Shown one piece after another: positions 1 through 7,327 of a DNA stretch of 64,000 nucleotides (within the stretch, counting starts at the first letter, position 1; each line of letters starts with the position of its first letter). The translations under genes were made by a program, and so were the position numbers. Source of the stretch: Paenibacillus pabuli NBRC 13638 (GTDB lineage Bacteria; Bacillota; Bacilli; Paenibacillales; Paenibacillaceae); assembly GCF_001514495.1 (NCBI RefSeq), contig NZ_BCNM01000001.1, forward strand, positions 620,001-684,000, given 5' to 3'. Below the pieces are notes generated by a model that saw only the letters and a program-made list of their open reading frames with translations, was not told the origin of the DNA and did not search any database.

Positions 1-1
1 G

Positions 2-298
2 GAAGCGGCCCGTTCATTGGGTCTTCCTTACCGCAAAGCCATGATGAAGATTGTCATTCCCCAAGCCATACGGGTGATGATTCCTTCGTTTATCAATCAG
101 ATGGTCATTACATTGAAAGATACGTCAATCTTGTCTGTCATTGGCCTTGTGGAGTTGACGCAATCCGGTAAAATTGTCATCGCAAGAACGTTTGCTTCTT
201 TTGACATTTGGTTAACCGTTGCGGTCATGTACCTGATTGTCATCATCACATTGACTAAAATTGCTGACTATCTGGAAGTGAGGGTTCGTCGTGGGTAA
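2..298 (+). CDS. Amino-acid ABC transporter permease, C-terminal part
   Basis: The open frame enters from the left edge, so the N-terminus is missing. The first residues read [10 protein letters not shown] followed by IVIPQA, which is the EAA loop of binding-protein-dependent permeases that docks on the ATPase. Two hydrophobic segments follow (around residues 40-60 and 70-90 of the visible part). This is the HisM/GlnP family, which forms the membrane channel for polar amino acids such as Gln, Glu, Cys or His. Its last 8 bases overlap the start of the ATPase gene, so the two are translationally coupled. The substrate cannot be read from this fragment. Confidence 0.9.
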   Translation, partial: EAARSLGLPYRKAMMKIVIPQAIRVMIPSFINQMVITLKDTSILSVIGLVELTQSGKIVIARTFASFDIWLTVAVMYLIVIITLTKIADYLEVRVRRG

Positions 299-1019
299 AA
301 TTAAAGTTGAAGGACTGAAGAAAAGCTTTGGGACAAATCAGGTTTTAAAAGGAATCGACATGTCGGTCACCGAAGGTGAAGTGGTCTGTGTGATCGGACC
401 GTCCGGTTCGGGTAAAAGTACATTTTTGCGCTGTATTAATCAGTTAGATGAGATTACAGCTGGACGGGTTATTGTAGATGAGCGGGATCTGAATGATCCC
501 AAAACGAACATTAACAAAGCACGTGAAAATATTGGGATGGTGTTTCAGCATTTTAATCTGTTTCCTCATTTCAGTGTGCTGAAAAACATCATGTTTGCCC
601 CCAGAGAACTTGGGATATTAAAAGAACAGGAAGCACGCGATACAGCGCTGCGTTTACTTGATCGTGTTGGTTTGGCAGATAAAGCAGACAGCTATCCTAA
701 TCAACTTTCAGGTGGACAAAAACAGCGGGTGGCTATCGCTCGTGCACTTGCCATGAATCCGGACGTTATGCTATTTGATGAACCGACTTCGGCGCTTGAC
801 CCTGAGATGGTGGGCGAGGTTCTTGGGGTAATGAAAGATTTGGCGAGCGAAGGAATGACGATGATCATTGTCACCCATGAGATGGGATTTGCCCGTGAAG
901 TGGCTGATAGGGTTATCTTTATGGACGGTGGTTATATCGTAGAGCAAGGCAATCCTGAGGATATATTCGGAAATCCAAAACATGAGCGGACGATCAGCTT
1001 TTTGGAAAAAGTGCTCTAG
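291..1019 (+). CDS. Amino-acid ABC transporter ATP-binding protein (GlnQ type)
   Basis: The 242-residue protein is the usual full length for the family. Visible motifs are Walker [10 protein letters not shown] (36-44), Q-loop Gln86, signature LSGGQKQR (139-146), Walker B VMLFDE (159-164) and the H-loop His196. It powers uptake of a polar amino acid together with the preceding permease. The start is GTG at 291, overlapping the permease stop, with a GGAAGTGAGG ribosome site upstream. A terminator follows directly, so this is the last gene of its operon. The substrate-binding protein must lie left of the window. Confidence 0.95.
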   Translation: MGKIKVEGLKKSFGTNQVLKGIDMSVTEGEVVCVIGPSGSGKSTFLRCINQLDEITAGRVIVDERDLNDPKTNINKARENIGMVFQHFNLFPHFSVLKNIMFAPRELGILKEQEARDTALRLLDRVGLADKADSYPNQLSGGQKQRVAIARALAMNPDVMLFDEPTSALDPEMVGEVLGVMKDLASEGMTMIIVTHEMGFAREVADRVIFMDGGYIVEQGNPEDIFGNPKHERTISFLEKVL

Positions 1020-1042
1020 AGGTTCAACTGGTAAGAACATGG

Positions 1043-1068
1043 AAAGTCGCTAATTTAGCGGCTTTTTT
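1043..1068 (+). terminator. Rho-independent terminator of the amino-acid ABC operon
   Basis: A stem of about 9 bp (AAGTCGCTA with TAGCGGCTT, one G-T pair) is followed by a run of six T. It sits 24 bases after the ATPase stop. Confidence 0.8.
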
Positions 1069-1069
1069 G

Positions 1070-1113
1070 CATATGGGGGTAGTACCAGCGTCGCTGATAC
1101 CACCCGCAAAGTA
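1070..1113. repeat. Left copy of an inverted 44-bp sequence flanking the island
   Basis: The core is an imperfect palindrome. GGTAGTACCAGCG faces CGCTGATACCACC about one base apart, framed by CATATGGGG outside and GCAAAGTA inside. The same sequence, inverted, occurs at 7070-7112 with two substitutions and one single-base indel. The decayed tyrosine recombinase gene end lies just inside this copy, so the palindrome may be a recombinase core or terminal site. Confidence 0.75.
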
Positions 1114-1123
1114 GCAGAAATTA

Positions 1124-1290
1124 TATCGGGAACTTATTGATAACCTCGTTGTATTCAAACTGTGCATCGGTGATCGCCAACTTTGAATACACTTCCAGCG
1201 ATTTACGGCTTTCGTGGCCGGAATATGGTTGTATGAGCGCGTCATCGATGCCCTGCTTTTTTAGGCTTTGTGGATGCAGCAAAATAATAT
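1124..1290 (-). pseudogene. Tyrosine recombinase, C-terminal remnant
   Basis: On the minus strand the translation contains [18 protein letters not shown], then [15 protein letters not shown], and ends NKFPI. The second stretch matches the end of a tyrosine recombinase, with the last catalytic His and the Tyr nucleophile. Only about 50 residues remain; the Arg box and the rest are absent, so it is a broken fragment. It lies next to the left palindromic site. Confidence 0.7.
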
Positions 1291-1622
1291 TCAAGTAAAG
1301 TAGGAAATTCACTCCCAAAAGGCTGTTTGGACAAATCGATCCAGCAGCCTTTTATTTTTGGGGAATCGTTTTTCCGCAAGGCGAACGGTGTCAAAAAGCT
1401 GACCGCTTGCCGCAATTCGACCGGCGATGTCAGGGGTAATCCCTTCCTTGTAAATCGGCTCTTCTTCGAGCAGTGTATAGCTTGGGGATATGTCGATTCC
1501 GTAAAGTTGATTTAAGTGATCATGAATATCTCTAGTGGTCATGCCTTTCGCATAATATAGAAATGTTGACAAACATAAAAAATACCTTAGCAAAATGATC
1601 GGCCTTATTTTCTGATGACGAA

Positions 1623-1651
1623 TTGACATCGGACAAGTTGTCCGATATAAT
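1623..1651 (+). promoter_or_regulatory. Sigma-A promoter of the lactonase operon
   Basis: A perfect consensus promoter: TTGACA at 1623-1628, a 17-base spacer, and TATAAT at 1646-1651. The spacer is almost filled by the palindromic operator at 1630-1644, so repressor binding there would exclude RNA polymerase. Confidence 0.85.
1630..1644. promoter_or_regulatory. Operator O1, CGGACAAGTTGTCCG
   Basis: A 15-bp palindrome with one central base, extending to 19 bp of perfect symmetry (1628-1646). It lies between the -35 and -10 boxes of the lactonase promoter. Variants recur at 1662, 3788, 5503 and 5530, all around the genes of this island. The TetR-family protein encoded at 5594-6202 is the obvious candidate binder (inference). 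Confidence 0.8.
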
Positions 1652-1661
1652 AAATCCCGAA

Positions 1662-1676
1662 CGGACAAGTTGTCCG
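1662..1676. promoter_or_regulatory. Operator O2, second identical palindrome
   Basis: The same 15-base sequence as O1, centred 32 bp downstream (about three helical turns), just after the expected transcription start. Two phased copies suggest cooperative binding of repressor dimers. Confidence 0.8.
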
Positions 1677-1703
1677 AATTTATAGTATGAAGGGTGAAAA
1701 TGG

Positions 1704-2462
1704 ATGTATGTCAAGAAGCTGTATTTTTTACCTGTAGGTGAATGTTTCCTAGATCAATCGGCAGTTAATCGAACCCTTGCCCCCGGAAAATTAGTCGGAA
1801 TGCATGTGTGGTCTTTTCTGTTGGAAACGACCAGCGGGCCGATACTCATCGATACGGGAATGCCAGACGCTTTTATCAACAATCCCGATTACTACAAGGG
1901 GACTAGACGTGAAGGGCGCGTCGTCCCCAACATGTCAGAAGGCGATTCGATCGTGAATGTGTTAAAGCGTGTCGGTTATCGACCTGACGATATTCAGATG
2001 GTCATTAGCTCCCATTTACATTTGGATCATTCTGGGGGAAACGGGCATTTCCGCAATACGCCGATCCTTATTCAAAGGGCAGAGTATGATGCGGCCATAG
2101 GCAACGAGGATTACTCTCCTTTAGAGTGCAGGCTGCCCGATTTACAATATCAAATCATTGAGGGTGACCATGAATTGATGCCGGGGGTTCAAATTTTCTT
2201 TACTCCAGGTCATTCCCCTGGCCATCAATCAGTCCTCGTCACAACGGAAAAGTCGGGTCCAGTGCTTCTGACGATTGATGTTGCTTATACTCGGGAGAAC
2301 TTCGAGAGTAGCGTACCGTTCTTGACATTCGATCAAGAGATGGCTGCCAAATCGATTACTCGCATGCAGGAGTTGATTGAGGATGTTCGGCCGTCCTATG
2401 TTTTCTTGGGACACGATAGAGATCAAGCTCAAACATGCCGCACCTTTCCTGACTTCCTGTAA
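1704..2462 (+). CDS. aiiA: N-acyl homoserine lactonase, AiiA family (metallo-beta-lactamase fold)
   Basis: The 252-residue protein tracks the AiiA family along its length. The zinc ligands sit at the expected places: HLHLDH (His104, His106, Asp108, His109), His170 in TPGHSPGHQS, Asp192 and His237. Tyr195 matches the active-site Tyr194 of AiiA. Family members hydrolyse the lactone ring of acyl-homoserine lactone signals in the cytoplasm (quorum quenching). The ATG at 1704 has GAAGGG upstream. It is the first gene of an island operon with an MFS pump and an amidase, behind a strong promoter with two operators. Substrate is inferred from family only. Confidence 0.85.
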   Translation: MYVKKLYFLPVGECFLDQSAVNRTLAPGKLVGMHVWSFLLETTSGPILIDTGMPDAFINNPDYYKGTRREGRVVPNMSEGDSIVNVLKRVGYRPDDIQMVISSHLHLDHSGGNGHFRNTPILIQRAEYDAAIGNEDYSPLECRLPDLQYQIIEGDHELMPGVQIFFTPGHSPGHQSVLVTTEKSGPVLLTIDVAYTRENFESSVPFLTFDQEMAAKSITRMQELIEDVRPSYVFLGHDRDQAQTCRTFPDFL

Positions 2463-2476
2463 TGGAGGAATAGGCT

Positions 2477-3826
2477 ATGGATAGTCAATCAATGGCTTTA
2501 TCCGGTAATGAGCGGAAATTAATGGGGACACTTTGCTTACTCATTATTTTCGGAAACATCAATATGACCATGTTTAACTTGGCTATACCGTCGATTTCCG
2601 CTGACTTTGCTCTGACCTCCTCGCAAGTAAGCTGGGTCATGGTCGGATATAGCATTTTGATGGCCATCGGCGCCGGTACTTACGGCAAGTTGACGGAGTC
2701 CTTTTCCTTCCGTCAGCTGTATGTCATTGGTTTAATCCTTTTTGCTTTCGGCTCTATGATCGGCTTCTTTGCAGCTTCATACTTGCAAGTCATTATTGGG
2801 AGATTAATGCAAGCAGCAGGGGCTTCGTCCATCTCGCCCCTGTCTTATGCGGCAGTAACCCTATATTTTAAGCCTGCCGTCAAGGGACGGGTACTGGGAA
2901 CGTTGTCCGCCACAATTGCCTTTGCTTCCGGCTTCGGGCCTGTGTTCGGCGGTTTCGTGGAGCAATACTTTGGCTGGCGCGCTTTGTTCATCGTGTCCAG
3001 TCTAAGCCTATTTGTTATCCCTTTGGTATTCAAATATGTTCCAAGCAAGAAACACGACCGCGGTTCATTCGATATTCTCGGAGCTGTTTTGTTCTCCGCC
3101 GGACTGGCGTTTGTATTGCTAGGGGTTACTAACTATTGGTTTATGCTCATTGCAGGAGCAGCAGTTCTTCTATGGTTCGGTACTCATATTCAGAAAAAAG
3201 AAGATCCATTTATCGATGCATCTTTCAAGAAAAATGCTCCTTACCGACGAATTCTAGGAATTGGATTTCTTACCTTCGTTTGCAACACGGGGTTAACCTT
3301 TACTTTTCCTGTCATGATGAAGAACGCCTTTCATTTACCGACTAGCAAAATCGGTCTACTGATGCTTCCCGGTGCTGCTTGCGCAGCCTTGCTCGGATCC
3401 CGGATCGGAGGTTGGACGGATCGTTTCGGAAGCTCCCGCGTGCTTGTCATATCGCAAAGTCTCGTCATTGGCGGATTTATACTGCTTGGTGTATCCGTAC
3501 ATTTGCCGCCATGGTTCGATGCTTTATTGATCATTATCCTTATGATTGGATTCAACGGTGTCCTCACCTCTAGCAGCAATTTGGTTTCGACGACACTCCG
3601 TTCGGCTGAGCTGGGTGTGGGGATGAGTATTTTCACGCTGGCCTATCTACTAGGCGGAGCATTCGGTCCCGCGCTGGTCAGCCGACTGATTGATTTAAAG
3701 ATACCTTTTTCTGTTGTATATTTTACCATTGCCCTGTTGGCAATCCTAACATACTTATTGGCAAGAAAAACAAATCCTGCGGGTAAACGGACGACTTGTC
3801 CGAAGATAGGGAGGATGACGAGATGA
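2477..3826 (+). CDS. MFS efflux transporter, DHA2-like
   Basis: The 449-residue polytopic membrane protein has roughly 12-14 hydrophobic segments. The N-terminal half (NLAIPSISADF, then SQVSWVMVGYSILMAIGAG, then the motif-A-like GKLTESFSFRQ at about 70-80) resembles the Tet(K)/Tet(L)/QacA branch of proton-driven drug exporters. GRLMQAAGASS and the GPVFGGFVEQYFGWR stretch resemble the motif C/D region. It starts 15 bases after the lactonase stop with GGAGGA upstream and ends in ATGA overlap with the amidase, so the three genes form one operon. The exported compound is unknown. Confidence 0.85.
   Translation: MDSQSMALSGNERKLMGTLCLLIIFGNINMTMFNLAIPSISADFALTSSQVSWVMVGYSILMAIGAGTYGKLTESFSFRQLYVIGLILFAFGSMIGFFAASYLQVIIGRLMQAAGASSISPLSYAAVTLYFKPAVKGRVLGTLSATIAFASGFGPVFGGFVEQYFGWRALFIVSSLSLFVIPLVFKYVPSKKHDRGSFDILGAVLFSAGLAFVLLGVTNYWFMLIAGAAVLLWFGTHIQKKEDPFIDASFKKNAPYRRILGIGFLTFVCNTGLTFTFPVMMKNAFHLPTSKIGLLMLPGAACAALLGSRIGGWTDRFGSSRVLVISQSLVIGGFILLGVSVHLPPWFDALLIIILMIGFNGVLTSSSNLVSTTLRSAELGVGMSIFTLAYLLGGAFGPALVSRLIDLKIPFSVVYFTIALLAILTYLLARKTNPAGKRTTCPKIGRMTR
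3788..3802. promoter_or_regulatory. Operator-like palindrome inside the MFS 3' end
   Basis: CGGACGACTTGTCCG differs from the O1/O2 palindrome at one base of one arm (ignoring the central base). It lies inside the last codons of the MFS gene, 21 bases before the amidase start. No clear promoter boxes were seen around it, so it could act as a roadblock or be a relic. Confidence 0.5.
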
Positions 3827-5211
3827 GTAAATTAAATTCCCAACTGTCCTTTGCTGCTATACATGAGCTAGCCGAAGGGATCCGGACAAGGAAAATATCC
3901 CCGGTAGAGATTACGGAACATGCACTTCATCGCATCGAACGTTTGAATCCGAAACTGAACGTTTTCGTTACCCAGACGGCCGAGCTGGCGGTTGAACAAG
4001 CGAAGCAAACGGAACGCGATATTATGCATGGTCGGTACAAAGGGCCCCTTCACGGGATTCCCATCGTTCATAAGGATCTATATTACACTAAAGGGATCCG
4101 AACAACTGCCGGTTCAAAAATATTAAACAGCTTTGTCCCCGATTACGATTCGACGGTTGCAACTAAGCTACATGAGGCTGGAACAGTTCTGCTAGGCAAA
4201 GTACAGACTCACGAGTTCGCTGCGGGATTGACAACAACCAGCCCGCACTTCGGTCCTTGCCTCAATCCGTGGAACACTGAACTTGTACCGGGAGGTTCAA
4301 GCGGCGGCTCGGCTTCTGCTTTGGCGGCTGGACTTGCTTATCTGGGAACAGGATCGGATACCGGAGGATCGATCCGCATACCCGCCGCATTGTGCGGCGT
4401 CGTAGGAATGAAGCCGACGTACGGTCGGGTCAGCCGGTATGGTATCATTCCAATGGCCTGGTCATTGGACCACTCGGGTCCGTTGACCCGAAGCGTCATG
4501 GATGCGTCCCTGTGCTTGGATGTGATGTCAGGCTTCGATCCGAAGGATGAATCGACGGTCGATCTGCCTGCGCCAGGTATCAAGATGTATCCGAATGGTC
4601 TCAGGGGTGTACGTATCGGATTGCCGACAAGCTACTATTACGAGGATTTGATGCCGGAAGTAGAAGCTGCGATGAAGGCCGCTATCAATAAATTCCGTGA
4701 ACTGGGAGCGGAAATCATCGAAGTCAGCCTACCCATGATCAAACATGCCCAAAGCGCGACGATGGCCATTATGATGACGGAGATGTTCTCGAATCACGAG
4801 AAGTGGCTTGAGACAGATTTGGAACAGTATGGTCCGGATGTCCGAATGTTTCTTGAAAGCAGTAGAGATATTCCGGCTTCCATTTACCTCCAGTCTCAGC
4901 GGGCCCGGCAACTAATTGTCAATGATTTTTTGAATGCATTGTCCGGAATCGACATCCTGTTGACGCCTGCAACACCGATCACCGCGCCGCGTGCAGATGA
5001 TACTACTAGTGTATTCAGATTGAACTCATTTACGGTTCCGACCAATTTGACCGGCTTGCCTAGCTTGAGCATGCCTTGCGGTTTCTCACCTTCTGGTCTG
5101 CCGATTAATATGCAATTGATTGGCCGCCCCTGCGAAGAAGCGACTGTACTAGGTATCGGCAATACTTATGAGATGAATACCGACTGGCACAAGAGACATC
5201 CGGATTTGTAA
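3823..5211 (+). CDS. Amidase-signature hydrolase (GatA/AtzE-like)
   Basis: The 462-residue enzyme belongs to the amidase signature family. The Ser-cisSer-Lys triad is visible as Lys84 (HKDLYY), Ser159 in GGSSGGS and Ser183 in SDTGGSIR, each offset by five from GatA numbering. Such enzymes hydrolyse or transfer amide nitrogen. The ATG at 3823 overlaps the MFS stop (ATGA) and has GGGAGGATG upstream; an upstream TTG at 3796 is less likely. A 63-residue GatC/AtzG-like gene follows, suggesting a two-subunit amidase as in the AtzE-AtzG pair (inference). It is not the housekeeping GatA, since gatB is absent here. Confidence 0.85.
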   Translation: MSKLNSQLSFAAIHELAEGIRTRKISPVEITEHALHRIERLNPKLNVFVTQTAELAVEQAKQTERDIMHGRYKGPLHGIPIVHKDLYYTKGIRTTAGSKILNSFVPDYDSTVATKLHEAGTVLLGKVQTHEFAAGLTTTSPHFGPCLNPWNTELVPGGSSGGSASALAAGLAYLGTGSDTGGSIRIPAALCGVVGMKPTYGRVSRYGIIPMAWSLDHSGPLTRSVMDASLCLDVMSGFDPKDESTVDLPAPGIKMYPNGLRGVRIGLPTSYYYEDLMPEVEAAMKAAINKFRELGAEIIEVSLPMIKHAQSATMAIMMTEMFSNHEKWLETDLEQYGPDVRMFLESSRDIPASIYLQSQRARQLIVNDFLNALSGIDILLTPATPITAPRADDTTSVFRLNSFTVPTNLTGLPSLSMPCGFSPSGLPINMQLIGRPCEEATVLGIGNTYEMNTDWHKRHPDL

Positions 5212-5240
5212 GCCTGACTAAATTTGATGGAGGGTATCCT

Positions 5241-5432
5241 ATGGAACAGAAGCAACTCGACTCTGAAGTTAACAGGAAAGCATCGACCGTAACCGGAACA
5301 GATACGGCGAGCGATAGCAAAAAAACGTACGAGCAGTTTATTCCTACGATTGCAAGTTTGAAGGAACTGGACCTAACGGGCATTGAACCGCTTTTGCCTC
5401 CCATTCACAAAAGGTACTATACCAACAAATAA
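5241..5432 (+). CDS. Small GatC/AtzG-like protein, candidate amidase subunit
   Basis: The 63-residue protein has a polar N-terminal half. Its C-terminal half contains ASLKELDLTGIEPLLPPI, recalling the LxELDTxGVEP segment of GatC and the end of small AtzG-like (DUF4089) proteins. Those small subunits bind and stabilise amidases of the GatA/AtzE type. GGAGG stands 8 bases before the ATG, and the gene is 29 bases after the amidase stop, so it belongs to the same operon. The match is short, and the role is inferred from position plus this motif. Confidence 0.6.
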   Translation: MEQKQLDSEVNRKASTVTGTDTASDSKKTYEQFIPTIASLKELDLTGIEPLLPPIHKRYYTNK

Positions 5433-5487
5433 AAAAAGTACATCGGTCCCCCAAATGAATGTATTTTTAATTTTTCACGAAATATAT

Positions 5488-5544
5488 TATAATATGATTT
5501 AACGGACAACATGTCCAATACACGAGAGACGGACATATCGTCCG
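5488..5544 (+). promoter_or_regulatory. tetR promoter region with two variant operators
   Basis: A TATAAT at 5488-5493 has only a weak AT-rich -35. Two relatives of the O1 palindrome follow: CGGACAACATGTCCA (5503-5517) and CGGACATATCGTCCG (5530-5544), centred 27 bp apart. Both lie downstream of the -10 box, as expected for negative autoregulation of the TetR-type gene at 5594. Confidence 0.65.
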
Positions 5545-5593
5545 TTTTTCGTATTAAATAACAGTTAATTTAAGATGAAGGGAGATGTTTATA

Positions 5594-6202
5594 GTGAATT
5601 CAGAATCGCAACCTGCCTCTCTGAAAATTCCCAGAGAGGAGTTAAACCGAAGACGAATTTTAGCATCAGCTAGAGAACTTTTCATCAAAAACGGTGTTGA
5701 CAATGTCAATATGCATCAGATTGCGAAGACTGCTGGAGTCGGACAAGCAAGCTTATACCGCCGCTACTCAGATAAGGGCGACATCTGTCAGGAGATCGCA
5801 AGTGAAGAATACCAACCCTTGTTTGATGAAGTTCAAGCATTTCTTGATCAACCCCCAGAAACCGCTCCCTTGGACCGGCTCTACCACGTAATCGTAAGAT
5901 ATGTTTCTTTTTTAGAGGCGAAAGTTCCTTGGCTCTGTGCGGTCAGTCGGGCCTCAACCGGGCATCGTCCGCTACAATCTCCGTTATGCCAATGGATGCG
6001 CAATATAAGCAGAAATCTGCTAAATGAGGCCGTTGAACGGGGAGACGTATCCGGGGTGGACATTCCATATACCATTGAAGCCCTGCTGGCCGTGCTTCAC
6101 AATATCGATTACCATCTCCAAGATGAAGGCTTTACGAGCCAACGAGTTCTTGATGGTTTACAACGCATATTTATCGAAGGTTTAAAAGCTCATAGACATT
6201 AA
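5594..6202 (+). CDS. TetR-family transcriptional regulator
   Basis: The 202-residue protein has an N-terminal TetR helix-turn-helix: RRRILASARELFIKNG, then MHQIAKTAGVGQASLYRRY. A variable ligand-binding C-terminal domain follows. I chose GTG at 5594 because GAAGGGAG ends 9 bases upstream; the in-frame ATG at 5585 abuts that site. It probably represses its own gene and the lactonase-MFS-amidase operon through the CGGACA palindromes. The inducer may be a substrate of the pump or amidase (inference). Confidence 0.85.
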   Translation: MNSESQPASLKIPREELNRRRILASARELFIKNGVDNVNMHQIAKTAGVGQASLYRRYSDKGDICQEIASEEYQPLFDEVQAFLDQPPETAPLDRLYHVIVRYVSFLEAKVPWLCAVSRASTGHRPLQSPLCQWMRNISRNLLNEAVERGDVSGVDIPYTIEALLAVLHNIDYHLQDEGFTSQRVLDGLQRIFIEGLKAHRH

Positions 6203-6821
6203 TTGAGGGGCTGGCCCAAAGCCACACAACATGCAGAAATGCAGAACTACGCAGCTTACAATGACGAAGGCGAAGGCGTTGGTCATGATCTAGAGTCAGT
6301 TGTTACGTCAAGGTCAATCCCTAGCAACGGAAGATTACTCTGCATCAGAACCAGCTTTATTGAAGAAAACGCTGGCCAAAGATGAGACATTTATCATGGT
6401 AAACACGAGCTCACAAAGTGAAACCATTCAATACGTAGGTGGTGCGAAAAAGAAATTCAGCTACCATATTTTTAACAGTGATGGATCAGTCAGTAAACAG
6501 GCTGTCGATACCACGCCTTCCCAACCGTATAAAGTGAATGTTTGTTATCCTCCCTCTGTCCACTGCGATAGACCCTTTCACATGCCGCTATTCACTTTTC
6601 CCCGTTGCTCCAGATCACGCACAGTTGCACTTTTTTCCACGTCTTTTGGATCTCGAAATGTGCCCATAAGCACGTCGTACACAGGGTTCGTTACCCTGTA
6701 CCACCATAAAAGGAGCCATTCCTGTAATGAATGAATTTGGGGTTTGAATAAAAAAAGCACCTTCTGTAAACTGGGAAACGTTCCACCAAAGAACAATTAC
6801 CCATACAGGAGGTACTCCACT
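6203..6821. other. 619-bp spacer with decayed coding debris
   Basis: No intact gene is seen. A plus-strand stretch at about 6354-6500 reads like protein (LAKDETFIMVNTSSQSETIQ, then FSYHIFNSDGSVSK) but has no ribosome site and soon loses coherence; its source is not recognised. A minus-strand stretch at about 6578-6710 also looks protein-like (VYDVLMGTFRDPKDVEKSA) but has no convincing start. Both fit an insertion-scarred region. Confidence 0.5.
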
Positions 6822-7022
6822 ATGAAATATAAACAATCGAAAAATCAGAATCAACGGATTCAACAAATTACCGATTCGACTCTTGTCATCGGTGCGGACA
6901 TTGCGAAGAAAACACATGTTGCCAGAGCTCACGATTTCCGCGGAATCGAGCTTGGCAAAGACTGTGTTTTCGGTAATGACCATTCTGGCCTGACGAAACT
7001 CGTTTCGTGGATGAAGGTCTGA
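6822..7022 (+). pseudogene. IS110-family transposase, N-terminal fragment
   Basis: From the ATG at 6822 (AGGAGG upstream) the 66-residue product reads STLVIGADIAKKTHVARAHD and continues FRGIELGKDCVFGNDHSGL. This is the start of the DEDD (RuvC-like) domain of IS110-type transposases, with the first Asp in GADIAKK. Intact members are about 400 residues; this one stops at TGA after SWMKV. It is a truncated copy at the right edge of the island. Confidence 0.8.
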
Positions 7023-7327
7023 AAAAAGTGATCAAATGGAACGGGCTTTTGAAGATTTTTTCCAATGATTACTTTGCGGGTGGTGTCAGCTACGCTGGTA
7101 CTACCCCATATGGCTTAACCAGTAGAGATGGGTTAAACGCGTGAATCAAAAATCGATCTGCTTATGCGGCTCATGGGCACAATAAATATATAACCTTCCC
7201 GGTACAGACACCGGGAAGATAGGCATGTTGAGCATGTTACACGACAGCATGAGTTTATGATGTATTTTATGGACCTGAATTCTTGAACATGCCAAAATAA
7301 AACAAACAATGCTGTTTGGGTACTGCA
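7023..7327. other. 305-bp gene-free spacer at the island's right edge
   Basis: It contains the right palindromic site (7070-7112) and, at about 7197-7219, a 9-bp hairpin (CTTCCCGGT with ACCGGGAAG) that could end the minus-strand ManC-like gene, although its T-tract is poor. Nothing else is seen. Confidence 0.5.
7070..7112. repeat. Right copy of the inverted flanking sequence
   Basis: Read on the minus strand it begins CATATGGGGTAGTACC and ends CCCGCAAAGTA, matching 1070-1113 except for two substitutions and a one-base indel. The two copies face each other across about 6 kb that holds the lactonase/MFS/amidase/TetR genes. Confidence 0.75.

Larger units (their letters stand above)
1312..1668 (-). 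pseudogene. Mosaic transposase remnant with an IS256-like segment
   Basis: The minus-strand frame contains AKGMTTRDIHDHLNQLYGID (about 1498-1557), a segment typical of IS256-family (MutB) transposases near the start of their catalytic region. The sequence before and after it does not continue that family. The C-terminal half (EEPIYKEGITPDIAGRI and following) is not recognised. The frame has no plausible ribosome site, and its start overlaps the lactonase promoter and operators. I treat it as mobile-element debris and not as a gene. Confidence 0.5.
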
